Part shown: piece after piece, positions 45,296-53,238 of the stretch
Position numbering within the stretch: the first letter of the stretch is position 1
Layout of the letters: each line of letters begins with the position of its first letter
From: Mycolicibacterium pulveris
GTDB taxonomy: Bacteria > Actinomycetota > Actinomycetes > Mycobacteriales > Mycobacteriaceae
DNA: 64,000 nucleotides
Assembly: GCF_010725725.1 (NCBI RefSeq)
Contig: NZ_AP022599.1
Coordinates: 1,922,001-1,986,000 of the forward strand
Direction of reading: 5' to 3'
Position numbers and translations under genes: made by a program
Notes under the pieces: model-generated
Told to the model about the DNA's origin: nothing
Database searches by the model: none
The model's input: only the letters and a program-made list of their open reading frames with translations

Positions 45296-46531
45296 TCAAT
45301 CCCAGACCACGTCGAGACGTGGCGGCGAACGGAACATCATCCCGGCCACGAACGGCGCCTGCGCGTCGGGATCCAGCCGCAGGTTGGGCAGCTCGTCGAA
45401 CAACGCGTTGAAGATCTTCGTGGTTTCCAGGCGCGCAAGATGCATGCCGAGGCAGACGTGTGCACCGTGCCCGAAGCCGATGTGGGGCTTGCGTTCCCGG
45501 TGAATGTCGAAGTTCTCAGGGTCGTTCCAGCGCGTTTCGTCGTGGTTGGCGCTGCCCAGGCTGAGCATCATCGTCGCGCCCTTCGGCAGCGCCACCCCGG
45601 CCAGCTCGGTGTCACAGGTGACCTCACGCATGAAGTTGAGCAGCGGTGTCTCCCAACGGATTCCCTCTTCAATGGCCTGCGGGAGCAGCGAGCGATCCGC
45701 GCGCACCGCGTCGAGCTGGTCGGGATGGGTGAGCAATCCGAACGCCAGGCTCGCCGTCGACCGCGCGGTGGTCTCCGCGCCCGCCGGCAGCAGGTTGCGC
45801 ATGAAACCGTAGATCTGCTCGTCGGACATCTTGACGCCGTTGACCTCGGCTTTCGCGAGGATCGACACCATGTCGTCCTTGGGTGATCTGCGCTTGTCGG
45901 CGAGGATTTCGACGAAGTACTCCTTCATCTGCGCTGATGCGCGCATCGCACAGTCCATATCGGCGCGAAAGCCCAGCAGGTCGATCGCGAGGCGGTGAAA
46001 GTGCAGAACGTCCGACTCCGGTAGGCCGAGCAGCGCAGCGATCACCCGGACGGGAATCGGCGAGAACACCGCATCGACCAAGTCTGCGCGCTTGGCTTCC
46101 TTGAACTTCGCGATGGTGCGATCCACCAGCGGACCGACCAGCTCGACATCCCACCGCTTCATCGATGACCGTGCGAACGCGAACTCGTGGAGCCTGCGGT
46201 AGACGGCGTGTTCGGGCTCCTGCATCTCGAGGATCGTCGGTCCCTGCAGCGGCCGCACGACGTCTTCGTAGCAGCGCGTGCTGAACGTGATGTTGTCGGT
46301 GAAGACCGCCTTGACCGTGTCGAACGTGTACGCGGTGAACGTCGGCGGCCCGTCTCCAGAGTTTCCGGCGATGCCCATCTCGGGCCAGCCGGGATGGATG
46401 GGGCCCTGTGCGCGCAGTTCCTTGAGCAATGGATACGGCGACGCGTCACCGTCGGCGCCCATGCCCGCGTTGAACTTCTCCTGCGCGTCGCGGATCTGCT
46501 GCTCGAGGTCCTCGGTCACCGGCTCTGCCAC
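45296..46531 (-). CDS. Cytochrome P450
   Basis: Soluble bacterial P450 of 411 residues. The oxygen-activation helix has LPAGAETTARS, the ExxR motif is in EEGIRWETP, and the haem Cys is in GFGHGAHVCLGMHLARLE. A hydroxylating monooxygenase needing separate ferredoxin and reductase; no redox partner gene is adjacent. Substrate unknown, but the neighbours suggest an acid or ring compound. GTG 46531 starts the recognisable N-terminus. Divergent from DapB-like 2, sharing a spacer with a 15-bp inverted repeat unlike the other island operators. Confidence 0.9.
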   Translation of the reverse strand: MAEPVTEDLEQQIRDAQEKFNAGMGADGDASPYPLLKELRAQGPIHPGWPEMGIAGNSGDGPPTFTAYTFDTVKAVFTDNITFSTRCYEDVVRPLQGPTILEMQEPEHAVYRRLHEFAFARSSMKRWDVELVGPLVDRTIAKFKEAKRADLVDAVFSPIPVRVIAALLGLPESDVLHFHRLAIDLLGFRADMDCAMRASAQMKEYFVEILADKRRSPKDDMVSILAKAEVNGVKMSDEQIYGFMRNLLPAGAETTARSTASLAFGLLTHPDQLDAVRADRSLLPQAIEEGIRWETPLLNFMREVTCDTELAGVALPKGATMMLSLGSANHDETRWNDPENFDIHRERKPHIGFGHGAHVCLGMHLARLETTKIFNALFDELPNLRLDPDAQAPFVAGMMFRSPPRLDVVWD

Positions 46532-46552
46532 GCAGTTCAACGTACACCCTGT

Positions 46553-46619
46553 TGGTTGCGGTTTGAATAGGGTAGGTTGATCGGCCGTGGAGCAATCTCG
46601 CTTCTTCAAAGCGCAACCA
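46553..46619. promoter_or_regulatory. Long inverted repeat between P450 and DapB-like 2
   Basis: TGGTTGCGGTTTGAA (46553-46567) and TTCAAAGCGCAACCA (46605-46619) pair at 14 of 15 positions, with 37 bp between. The right arm touches the AGGAG ribosome binding site of the plus-strand gene. It could bind a regulator at two sites with looping, or fold as RNA and hide the ribosome binding site. Confidence 0.5.
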
Positions 46620-46630
46620 GGAGCACTTGA

Positions 46631-47701
46631 TTGGCTATTCGGGTAGTTCAGTGGGCCACCGGCGCCGTCGGGCGGGCCGCGCTCGCCGAGCTCATCGAGA
46701 ACCCGGATTTCCAGCTGGTGGGGGTGCTGGTTTACGACCCGGACAAGGCGGGATTGGACGCCGGTGCCCTGTGTGGCCTGCCCGCCACCACCGGCGTCGT
46801 CGCGACGACGGACAAGGACGCGATCGTCGCACTGGGCGCCGACGTCGTGGTCCACGCGGCGAGCAAGGCCCACGCCGTGGAGACGAACGCCGAGGACATC
46901 TGCCGGTTGCTGGCCGCCGGGTCCAGCGTGATCACCACGACCTCCTACAACCACCTGCCCACCTACGGCGCCGACACCGAGGCCGCCTTCGCCCGTGCGT
47001 GCGCAGAGGGCAACTCGCGGTTTCACGCCGCGGGCGAGAACCCCGGGTTCATGTTCGAACGCCTTGTCACGACGATCACCGGGCTGAGCAAGAGCATCGA
47101 CCGCATCGACCTCTACGAAGCCGTCGACGTCTCGAGTATCGACAGCCGGCCCATGCTCGTCGACCTGATGGGCATGGGCCGTCCACCCGAGGACGTGAGC
47201 GCCGACTCGCCGATCATCGCCAAGCTCGACATGGCCTACCGTCAAGCGCTCAACGCCACCGCCGATGTTCTCGGTATCACGCTGTCGGACATCGCGGTCA
47301 GCGTCGAATGCACCACCCTCGACCGGCCCATCGAGATCGCGGTCGGCACCATCGAGCCCGGCCTGGTTGTGGGCCAACGGTTCTCGTGGACCGGACGATG
47401 GAACGACCGCGACCTGCTGGCGATCCACGAAGAGTGGGTGTTGACCCGCGACCTGCCGCAGTGGGGTCTGCGCCCGCTGGCCGACGGTGAGAAGGCGCCG
47501 CTCATCCGCGCCGTGATCAAAGGTGTGCCGAGTTTCGAGCTGCAGCTCGATGTCGGGTGGGATGATGTGCCGCCTGGGTTCGAGGGCGCAAACCCTGGAC
47601 ATTTGATGATCGGGATGAGCGCGGTGCGCGCGATCCCCTACGTGATGGCCGCGCCGCCGGGAATCGTCACAGCGCCCGTGTTCGGCGCGATCCAGCTGTA
47701 A
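46631..47701 (+). CDS. DapB-like NAD(P)-dependent oxidoreductase 2
   Basis: Second of three paralogues (356 residues). Rossmann start RVVQWATGAVGRAALAELI; DVVVHAASKAHAVETNAEDICRLLAAG for the second half; GENPGFMFERLVTTITGLS and AAPPGIVTAPVFGAIQL near the ends. It begins with TTG 46631, supported by AGGAG seven bases upstream. The 15-bp inverted repeat in its leader overlaps that ribosome binding site. Probably reduces or oxidises a substrate made by the neighbouring P450, from the shared promoter only. Confidence 0.8.
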   Translation: MAIRVVQWATGAVGRAALAELIENPDFQLVGVLVYDPDKAGLDAGALCGLPATTGVVATTDKDAIVALGADVVVHAASKAHAVETNAEDICRLLAAGSSVITTTSYNHLPTYGADTEAAFARACAEGNSRFHAAGENPGFMFERLVTTITGLSKSIDRIDLYEAVDVSSIDSRPMLVDLMGMGRPPEDVSADSPIIAKLDMAYRQALNATADVLGITLSDIAVSVECTTLDRPIEIAVGTIEPGLVVGQRFSWTGRWNDRDLLAIHEEWVLTRDLPQWGLRPLADGEKAPLIRAVIKGVPSFELQLDVGWDDVPPGFEGANPGHLMIGMSAVRAIPYVMAAPPGIVTAPVFGAIQL

Positions 47702-47723
47702 ACGCGCTCGCCCTGACTCGCGC

Positions 47724-47780
47724 CGAAATCTGCGCCAGGGCTGCGATTTCCGCCGTATCGCGACCCTCCGGCAGATTTCG
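47724..47780. terminator. 57-bp symmetric dyad between convergent genes
   Basis: CGAAATCTGC (47724-47733) and GCAGATTTCG (47771-47780) are perfect. Inward, AGGG/CCCT (47737-47740 with 47764-47767) and GCGAT/ATCGC (47743-47747 with 47757-47761) pair about the same centre, 47752. A further CCTGA/TCAGG lies outside. Likely a bidirectional terminator for DapB-like 2 and the nitroreductase. Confidence 0.55.
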
Positions 47781-47795
47781 CGGTTCAGGCTCGGC

Positions 47796-48425
47796 TTACC
47801 TCGCGAGCCAGGGGTTGGTCCAGGAGTCGATCGCGGCGACCTCGGCGACGGGTTTACGCCGCACCGGGTGGTGCCGGCCGACGGGCCAGCCCGCGGTGAT
47901 CAGCGTGGCGATCCGCCAGTGCGGCGGGATGCCGACGAGTTCGCGCAGCTCGCGATCGCATGCGTCCTGCCACAACGTGATCGCCGCGCCGAGACCCTGT
48001 GCCCGCGCGGCCAGCAGAAAGTTCTGCACGGCCGGGAAGATCGATCCACCCTGCTGCAGGTCGCTGGCACCCGGCTGCGGCTCGACGCAGAACAGCACGC
48101 AGACCGGGGCGTCGCCGCCGACGTGCATGTGTTCGTACATCGCGCGCAGTACCCGCGCCTTCGCATCGGTCGCGTCCGCGGGCGGTGCGTCGAACCCGTA
48201 GAAGTCGGTCATCGCCTGCCATGTCTGCCGCGCGGCCGCCGAGATCACCGCGCGCGTTTCGGCCGAGCGCACCACGACGAGGCGCCACGGCTGCTGGTTT
48301 CCGCCCGACGGCGCCCAGGTGGCGGCCTGCAGACACTTCTCGATGACGGCATCGTCGACGGGTTCGCTGCGGTAGCGCCGTACCGCCGACGCGGTGCGCA
48401 TCACCGTCCACAGATCGTCGGTCAT
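47796..48425 (-). CDS. Nitroreductase-family flavoprotein
   Basis: FMN-dependent nitroreductase-fold enzyme of 209 residues. MRTASAVRRYRSEPVDDAVIEKCLQAATWAPSGGNQQPWRLVVV is the FMN-binding start with the RRY and SGGNQQPW motifs. FLLAARAQGLGAAIT and the final VPVGRHH-like GWPVGRHHPVRRKPV fit the family. It may reduce nitro groups, quinones or enones. ATG 48425 overlaps the DapB-like 3 stop by 4 bp (ATGA), so it is in that operon, downstream of operator C. Confidence 0.87.
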   Translation of the reverse strand: MTDDLWTVMRTASAVRRYRSEPVDDAVIEKCLQAATWAPSGGNQQPWRLVVVRSAETRAVISAAARQTWQAMTDFYGFDAPPADATDAKARVLRAMYEHMHVGGDAPVCVLFCVEPQPGASDLQQGGSIFPAVQNFLLAARAQGLGAAITLWQDACDRELRELVGIPPHWRIATLITAGWPVGRHHPVRRKPVAEVAAIDSWTNPWLAR

Positions 48426-49534
48426 CGCGGATAGGTCGGCGCCAGCGTGCCTGTCCAATGGCCGCCGCGCACCGGACCGGTGACCAGCGGCAGGTCCAAC
48501 GTCGACAGCAGACCGGGCGGCGCCGCGATGACGGCGGGGATGGCGTTGAGCTCACGCATCACCGTGGCGTAGGTCAGACCGCGCATATTGTCTCCGCGGC
48601 CGTGCATTTCGACGTCGACGGTGTAGGTGGGCAGGCCGTCGACGATCACCCGGTATCCGCCGTGTGGTGACGGATGTCGCGGCCAGTCCGGCGCGGCGGG
48701 TTCACCCATGCGGGTGATGTGTTCGAGCACGACGCGCTCCTCACCGTCGACGACGCCGGCCAGCTTGAACCGCATGCCACCCATTGTTCCCGGTTCGATC
48801 CAGCCCGACGCCACCTCGTAACGCTCGGTCGCCAGCCACTTCTCGATCGTCGTCTTGACCTCGTCGAGCGGAAGACCCACCCCGTCGGCGACCAGCTGGA
48901 CCGTCGGCGCCCACAACGCGGCCAGGCGCGTGGTGTCGAACAGCGGCGCGGGATGGTCGGGGGGATGGCCGAAACCCATGAAGTCGAACATGATCTCGGG
49001 CTGGTTGATCGGGGCGTAGTCGAGGATCTCCAGCATCGTGATCGTGTCGACCCGGCTGCTGAAGCCCGTCATCGTCAGTGCGATGACGTCGTTGGCCCAG
49101 CCCGGGTCGACACCGCTGTTGAAGAAAGTGGTTTTACCCTCGGCGCAGGCGGCCTCGATCAGTTCGACGGTTTCGGTGTCCGCGGCGGGCGGGTAGCACA
49201 GCGGCACCAGTGACGTGGTGACCACATTCTTGCCGGCTCGCAGGCAGCGTGCGATGTCCTCGGCGGCCTCGCGGTAGCGATAGTCGCCGGAGGCGAAGTA
49301 GGCGACGGCATCGGCGTCCAGGGCGAACGCCTCCTCGATGTCGCGGGTCGCGATCACGCCGGTTTCCGGCATCCCGCACAATGCGCCTGCGTCCATGCCG
49401 TCCTTGGCCTCGGCGTGCACGACGACGCCCGCCAGATCCAGCCCGGGGTGCGCGATGAGCGCGCGCAACGCGCCGACACCGACTTGACCGGGACCCCACA
49501 GGATCACCCGCGGGTTCCGTTGGGAATCTGACAT
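48422..49534 (-). CDS. DapB-like NAD(P)-dependent oxidoreductase 3
   Basis: Third paralogue (370 residues). VILWGPGQVGVGALRALIAHP is the Rossmann motif, here GPGQVG rather than ATGxVG as in the other two. DAVAYFASGDYRYREAAEDIARCLRAG, NSGVDPGWANDVIALTM and AAPPGLLSTLDLPLV follow. The coupled nitroreductase gene and the divergent enoyl-CoA hydratase suggest a reductive step in CoA-ester metabolism. ATG 49534 is set by homologous starts. The perfect operator C lies 35 bp upstream. Confidence 0.8.
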   Translation of the reverse strand: MSDSQRNPRVILWGPGQVGVGALRALIAHPGLDLAGVVVHAEAKDGMDAGALCGMPETGVIATRDIEEAFALDADAVAYFASGDYRYREAAEDIARCLRAGKNVVTTSLVPLCYPPAADTETVELIEAACAEGKTTFFNSGVDPGWANDVIALTMTGFSSRVDTITMLEILDYAPINQPEIMFDFMGFGHPPDHPAPLFDTTRLAALWAPTVQLVADGVGLPLDEVKTTIEKWLATERYEVASGWIEPGTMGGMRFKLAGVVDGEERVVLEHITRMGEPAAPDWPRHPSPHGGYRVIVDGLPTYTVDVEMHGRGDNMRGLTYATVMRELNAIPAVIAAPPGLLSTLDLPLVTGPVRGGHWTGTLAPTYPR

Positions 49535-49568
49535 GTCCACCCTTCCCGGCTGCGCCTTCCAGCCGCCG

Positions 49569-49586
49569 TGAGAACATACCTTCTCA
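49569..49586. promoter_or_regulatory. Perfect island operator (site C)
   Basis: TGAGAACATACCTTCTCA is identical to site A in both 6-bp arms and in the 6-bp spacing, while the spacer differs. It lies between DapB-like 3 (start 49534, minus) and the enoyl-CoA hydratase (start 49633, plus). Conserved arms with a free spacer are what a protein-binding site would show. Confidence 0.7.
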
Positions 49587-49632
49587 ATAACCGACAAGAC
49601 CATTGCCACTATGGCCCAATCCGGAGGACACC

Positions 49633-50541
49633 ATGAGCGATTACGAGTTCTTGAAGTGGGAGACGTTCGACGACGGGCAGATCGTGCGGATCTCGCTCAA
49701 CCGGCCCGAACAGCGCAACGCGCAGAACCGCGGAATGCTGGTGGAACTCGACGAGGCGTTCGCCCGCGCCGAGGCCGACGACGGCGTTCGCGTTGTCATC
49801 CTCGCCGGTGAGGGTCCGGTGTTCTCCTCCGGCCATGACATCGGTTCGAAGCAGGCCCGCGCCGAGTTCTCGCCGGGTCCGGGCCAGCACCCGACGGCGG
49901 TGATCAACGGGGGAACCCGCGAGGGCGCCGAGAAGATCATGCTGCAGGAGTGGCACTACTTCTTCCAGAACAACCTGCGGTGGCGCAATCTGCGCAAGAT
50001 CACGATCGCACAGGTGCACGGGGATGTCTTCTCGGCGGGCCTGATGCTGATCTGGGCGTGCGATCTGATCGTCGGCAGTGAAGAGGTACGCTTCGCCGAC
50101 GTCGTCGGCACCCGGTTGGGCATGTGCGGGATGGAGTACTTCGGCCATCCATGGGAGTTCGGTCCGCGTCGCACGAAGGAGTTGATGCTCACCGGCGATG
50201 CGATCGACATCGAGGAGGCGTACCGCCTGGGCATGGTGAGCAAGATCTTCAAACGCGAGGAGCTGGCCGAGCGGACGCTCGAGATGGCCCGCCGCATCGC
50301 GACCGTGCCGACGATGGCGGCCCTGCTGATCAAGGAGTCGGTCAACCAGTCCGTGGACAGCATGGGCTTCTACAACGCGCTGCAGTCCTGCTTCAGCCTG
50401 CATCAGCTCAATCACGCCCACTGGGTCGGGGTGCGCGACGACAGGCGCGCCGTCGCCGGTGAGGAGCAAGGGGTACCGAACTGGCGCACCGCACCCCCAG
50501 TGGTGATGTCGGTGAAGGATCAAGTGCGGGCGGACGGGTGA
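49633..50541 (+). CDS. Enoyl-CoA hydratase/isomerase family protein
   Basis: Crotonase-fold protein of 302 residues, longer than the usual 260. RISLNRPEQRNAQNRGMLVEL is the start of the fold, GPVFSSGHDIGSKQA the CoA/oxyanion region, and HGDVFSAGLMLIWACDLIVGSEEVRFAD the second oxyanion segment. An insert of about 35 residues (TREGAEKIMLQEWHYFFQNN) separates them. It hydrates or isomerises an enoyl-CoA. GGAGGA precedes ATG 49633. It is followed by an overlapping thioesterase and faces operator C. Confidence 0.88.
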   Translation: MSDYEFLKWETFDDGQIVRISLNRPEQRNAQNRGMLVELDEAFARAEADDGVRVVILAGEGPVFSSGHDIGSKQARAEFSPGPGQHPTAVINGGTREGAEKIMLQEWHYFFQNNLRWRNLRKITIAQVHGDVFSAGLMLIWACDLIVGSEEVRFADVVGTRLGMCGMEYFGHPWEFGPRRTKELMLTGDAIDIEEAYRLGMVSKIFKREELAERTLEMARRIATVPTMAALLIKESVNQSVDSMGFYNALQSCFSLHQLNHAHWVGVRDDRRAVAGEEQGVPNWRTAPPVVMSVKDQVRADG

Positions 50542-50975
50542 CCGCCGTCGGAGAACCGATGCCGGTGACCATCGAGGGACACCTGTTCGGCCGGTTGCCG
50601 TTCTACGACATCGTCGACACCGACAACACCGTCGTCGTCGACCTCCACCACCGGCCGGATCTGGTGAACACCCGAGGGGCCTTGCAGGGCGGTCTGGTCG
50701 CCACCCTCATCGACATCGCCGGAGGCCGACTGGCGGTCAAGCATGCGGACGTCGGCGCAGGCGTCGGCACCGCAGACATGTCGATTCACTTCGTGGCGCC
50801 GATCGTGGGCGGGCCGGCGCGAGCGACGGCCACGGTGGTGCGAGCAGGCAAGCGGTTGATCGTCGTCGCGGTCGATGTCGTCGACGTGGCCAAGGATCGG
50901 CTCGCTGCCCGTGCGACGTTGAGTTTCGCGGTGATGGCGCCAGGCGGGTCCGGTCAGCCCGCCACCGGTTTGTAG
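50538..50975 (+). CDS. PaaI-type hotdog thioesterase
   Basis: Hotdog-fold acyl-CoA thioesterase of 145 residues. The motif NTRGALQGGLVATLIDIAGGRLA (the HGG..ATLID type, with Gln-Gly-Gly) and GVGTADMSIHFVAPIVGG are characteristic. It probably hydrolyses a stalled CoA ester or the pathway's product. GTG 50538 overlaps the hydratase stop (GTGA). The 3' end overlaps the convergent acyl-CoA dehydrogenase by 22 bp. Confidence 0.85.
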   Translation: MTAVGEPMPVTIEGHLFGRLPFYDIVDTDNTVVVDLHHRPDLVNTRGALQGGLVATLIDIAGGRLAVKHADVGAGVGTADMSIHFVAPIVGGPARATATVVRAGKRLIVVAVDVVDVAKDRLAARATLSFAVMAPGGSGQPATGL

Positions 50976-51973
50976 CGGGCGTCGGCCACCCGGTCCAGGG
51001 CGACGCCGGGCTCGCCGTACACCATCGCCCATCCACGCACGCGCCGGTAGTAAAGCTGGGCGTCGCATTCCATGCCGAAGCCGTAACCGCCGTGGATGTG
51101 CAGGCTGCGGTAGGTGGCGTCGCGCGCCGTCTCGTAGGCGAACGCGAACGCCATCGCGGCGAGCTCACTGGTGCGCGCTGGTTCGTCGACGAACGCACAT
51201 GCCGCCTTCAGCGCCAACAACCGCGCTCCGTCGGCCGCAGTCGCGCTGTCCGCCAACGGATGTGACACCGCTTGAAAGGTGCCGATCGGCGTTCGGAACG
51301 CGTGGCGTTCCTTTGCGTATTCGACGCCGATCTCGACCGCCTTCTTGGCCGCACCGGCGAGCGCCGCCGCGGTCAGCGTGAGCCACAGATCCAAGGCTTC
51401 CGAATGCAACCGCGACGCGTCCCCGCCGTCAGCGAGCACGGCGGCGTCGTCGTCGATGTCCACATCGGCGAGGGGTAGCGATCCGAGATTCTGCACGGGG
51501 CGACGGGTCGCGCCCACTGGCGCAACGACAAGGCGCCCGTCGGCCAACGCGATGACCGCGTCGGCGACCGCACCGGCCGGCACGAGCTTCAGCGCACCGC
51601 CGCGCGCAGCACGCGGTGCGAACGTGACGAGTTGATCGCCGGCCAACACCCGGCCGAGCAGATCGGCGCCGTCGTCACCGCACCGGGCAAGCAGGCGTGC
51701 GGCGACCTGAGCCTCCACCACCGGCGCGGATGCGACGGCGCGGCCGAATTGCTCGGCGATCAGCGCCAAATCGAGTTCGGACGCACCGCCACCACCCGCG
51801 GCTTCGTCGACCGCCATGTCGACGGCGCCGGTTTCCGTCAGCGCCTTCCACAACTTGTCGTCGAAACCGAGTGGTTCGGCGGCCCGGACCCGCTCAGACG
51901 TCGACTCCCGCCCGTAGATGGCCGCGAACACCTCGACAAGCTGCCGCTGTTCGTCGGAAAGACTCAGGTCCAA
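50954..51973 (-). CDS. Acyl-CoA dehydrogenase, short subunit
   Basis: Acyl-CoA dehydrogenase-like protein of about 339 residues. LDLSLSDEQRQLVEVFAAIYG starts the fold; VEYAKERHAFRTPIGTFQAVSHPLAD and LHIHGGYGFGMECDAQLYYRR are the C-terminal signatures. The catalytic Glu region near the end is not recognisable, and the middle beta domain is shortened, as in the partner subunits of mycobacterial alpha2beta2 FadE enzymes. TTG 51973 is the likely start: it gives a normal N-terminus and leaves the 52006-52021 palindrome outside the gene; ATG 52027 is the alternative. Divergent partner at 52078. Confidence 0.82.
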   Translation of the reverse strand: MDLSLSDEQRQLVEVFAAIYGRESTSERVRAAEPLGFDDKLWKALTETGAVDMAVDEAAGGGGASELDLALIAEQFGRAVASAPVVEAQVAARLLARCGDDGADLLGRVLAGDQLVTFAPRAARGGALKLVPAGAVADAVIALADGRLVVAPVGATRRPVQNLGSLPLADVDIDDDAAVLADGGDASRLHSEALDLWLTLTAAALAGAAKKAVEIGVEYAKERHAFRTPIGTFQAVSHPLADSATAADGARLLALKAACAFVDEPARTSELAAMAFAFAYETARDATYRSLHIHGGYGFGMECDAQLYYRRVRGWAMVYGEPGVALDRVADARYKPVAG

Positions 51974-52005
51974 AGTTTGGGTCCGTTTCCATGCGGATAT
52001 GAATG

Positions 52006-52021
52006 CTCTCAGAATTGAGAG
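52006..52021. promoter_or_regulatory. Palindrome between the two acyl-CoA dehydrogenase genes (site D)
   Basis: CTCTCA and TGAGAG are perfect arms around GAAT. The half-site resembles that of the island operators, but the order of the halves is inverted and the spacing is 4 rather than 6. It sits in the shared promoter of the divergent dehydrogenase genes and may be a variant site for the same regulator. Confidence 0.4.
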
Positions 52022-52077
52022 TAACATTATCGGCCACGCCGCCCATCAGCCTCGTGAGACAGGATCGGTTACCGTCC

Positions 52078-53238
52078 ATGCATTTTCAGCTCGATACCGA
52101 CACAGAGGCCTATCGCGCGGAGATCCGCGCCCATCTGCAGGACGTGATGACCGCCGAATTCGAGGAACGGCTGTACCGCAGCGGTGTCGCGCACGACGAC
52201 GAATTCGCCAAGGGACTTGTCGACAACGGATTCTTCGCACCCACCTGGCCGCCCGAGTACGGCGGCCAGAACCGCACTGCATGGGACGAACAGGTACTTC
52301 AGGAAGAATTGATGTACGCCGAGGCGCCGGTGTACCTGTCGGAGACGACGCGGATGGTGGCCTCGATCATCCGCCAGGTGGGCCGGCAGTCGATGAAGGA
52401 CCGCATCCTGGCCGGTGCGCTCAAGGGAGATCTCACGATCGCGCTGGGGTTCACCGAACCGGAGTGCGGGTCCGACGTCGCGGCGGCCACCACCAAGGCC
52501 GTTCGCGACGGTGACGAATGGATCATCAACGGCTCCAAGATGTTCACCACCAACGGGCACATCGCCGACTATGTCTTCCTGCTGGCGCGCACAAGCCCGG
52601 ACAAACCGAAGCACAAGGGGCTGACCATGTTTCTGGTGCCGCTCGACGCACCGGGAATCGAGGCGCAGGCGGTCTGGACGCTGTCCGGTGAGCGCACCAA
52701 CATCACCTTCTACAGCGACGTCCGAATCGGTGACGAGTGGCGCGTCGGGGACGTCGACGCCGGATGGCAGGTGCTGAGCCTGTCGCTGCAGGACGAACAT
52801 GCGTCCGGATGGGGACCACATATCGCCCGCCTGCTGACCCACGCCGAGCGATGGGCCGAGACAACGATAACTGACGACGGCGTGACGCAGATCGCCAAGC
52901 CCGACGTACGGCGGCGGCTGGCGAGAGTCGCCATGGAGTACGAAGTCTCGATGCTGCTCCAACGCCGTTGCGCATGGATGGCCGAAGCGGGTCAGATACC
53001 GGTTGCCGAAGGACCGATGGCCAAAGTGTTCAGCACCGAAGCCCTGGTCCGCGCGAGCCAGGACATCGTCGAGCTCGTCGGACCGGACGCCGTGCGCAGC
53101 TACTTCGAGCCGTCCGCCCCGGAGCAGGGCCGGTTCGAATACCTGATGCGGTTCTCCGTGGGCACCACGATCTATGCGGGCACCAGCGAGGTGCAGCGCT
53201 CGATCATCGCCCAGCGCGGACTGGGTTTACCCCGTTAG
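52078..53238 (+). CDS. Acyl-CoA dehydrogenase
   Basis: Acyl-CoA dehydrogenase of 386 residues with the full fold. PPEYGGQNRTAWDEQVLQEEL in the N-terminal helices, LGFTEPECGSDVAAATTKAV and WIINGSKMFTTNGHIADYV for FAD binding, and TTIYAGTSEVQRSIIAQRGLGLP at the end, with Ala where the common catalytic Glu stands; another Glu may serve. It is divergent from the short-subunit gene with a shared promoter and probably forms a heteromeric enzyme with it. It ends inside the convergent TetR gene by 12 bp. Confidence 0.87.
   Translation: MHFQLDTDTEAYRAEIRAHLQDVMTAEFEERLYRSGVAHDDEFAKGLVDNGFFAPTWPPEYGGQNRTAWDEQVLQEELMYAEAPVYLSETTRMVASIIRQVGRQSMKDRILAGALKGDLTIALGFTEPECGSDVAAATTKAVRDGDEWIINGSKMFTTNGHIADYVFLLARTSPDKPKHKGLTMFLVPLDAPGIEAQAVWTLSGERTNITFYSDVRIGDEWRVGDVDAGWQVLSLSLQDEHASGWGPHIARLLTHAERWAETTITDDGVTQIAKPDVRRRLARVAMEYEVSMLLQRRCAWMAEAGQIPVAEGPMAKVFSTEALVRASQDIVELVGPDAVRSYFEPSAPEQGRFEYLMRFSVGTTIYAGTSEVQRSIIAQRGLGLPR

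Noticed and set aside
45296..47602. A 768-codon minus-strand frame
   Set aside because: The true gene is the P450 from 46531. The upstream part is antisense to DapB-like 2 and has no recognisable domain.
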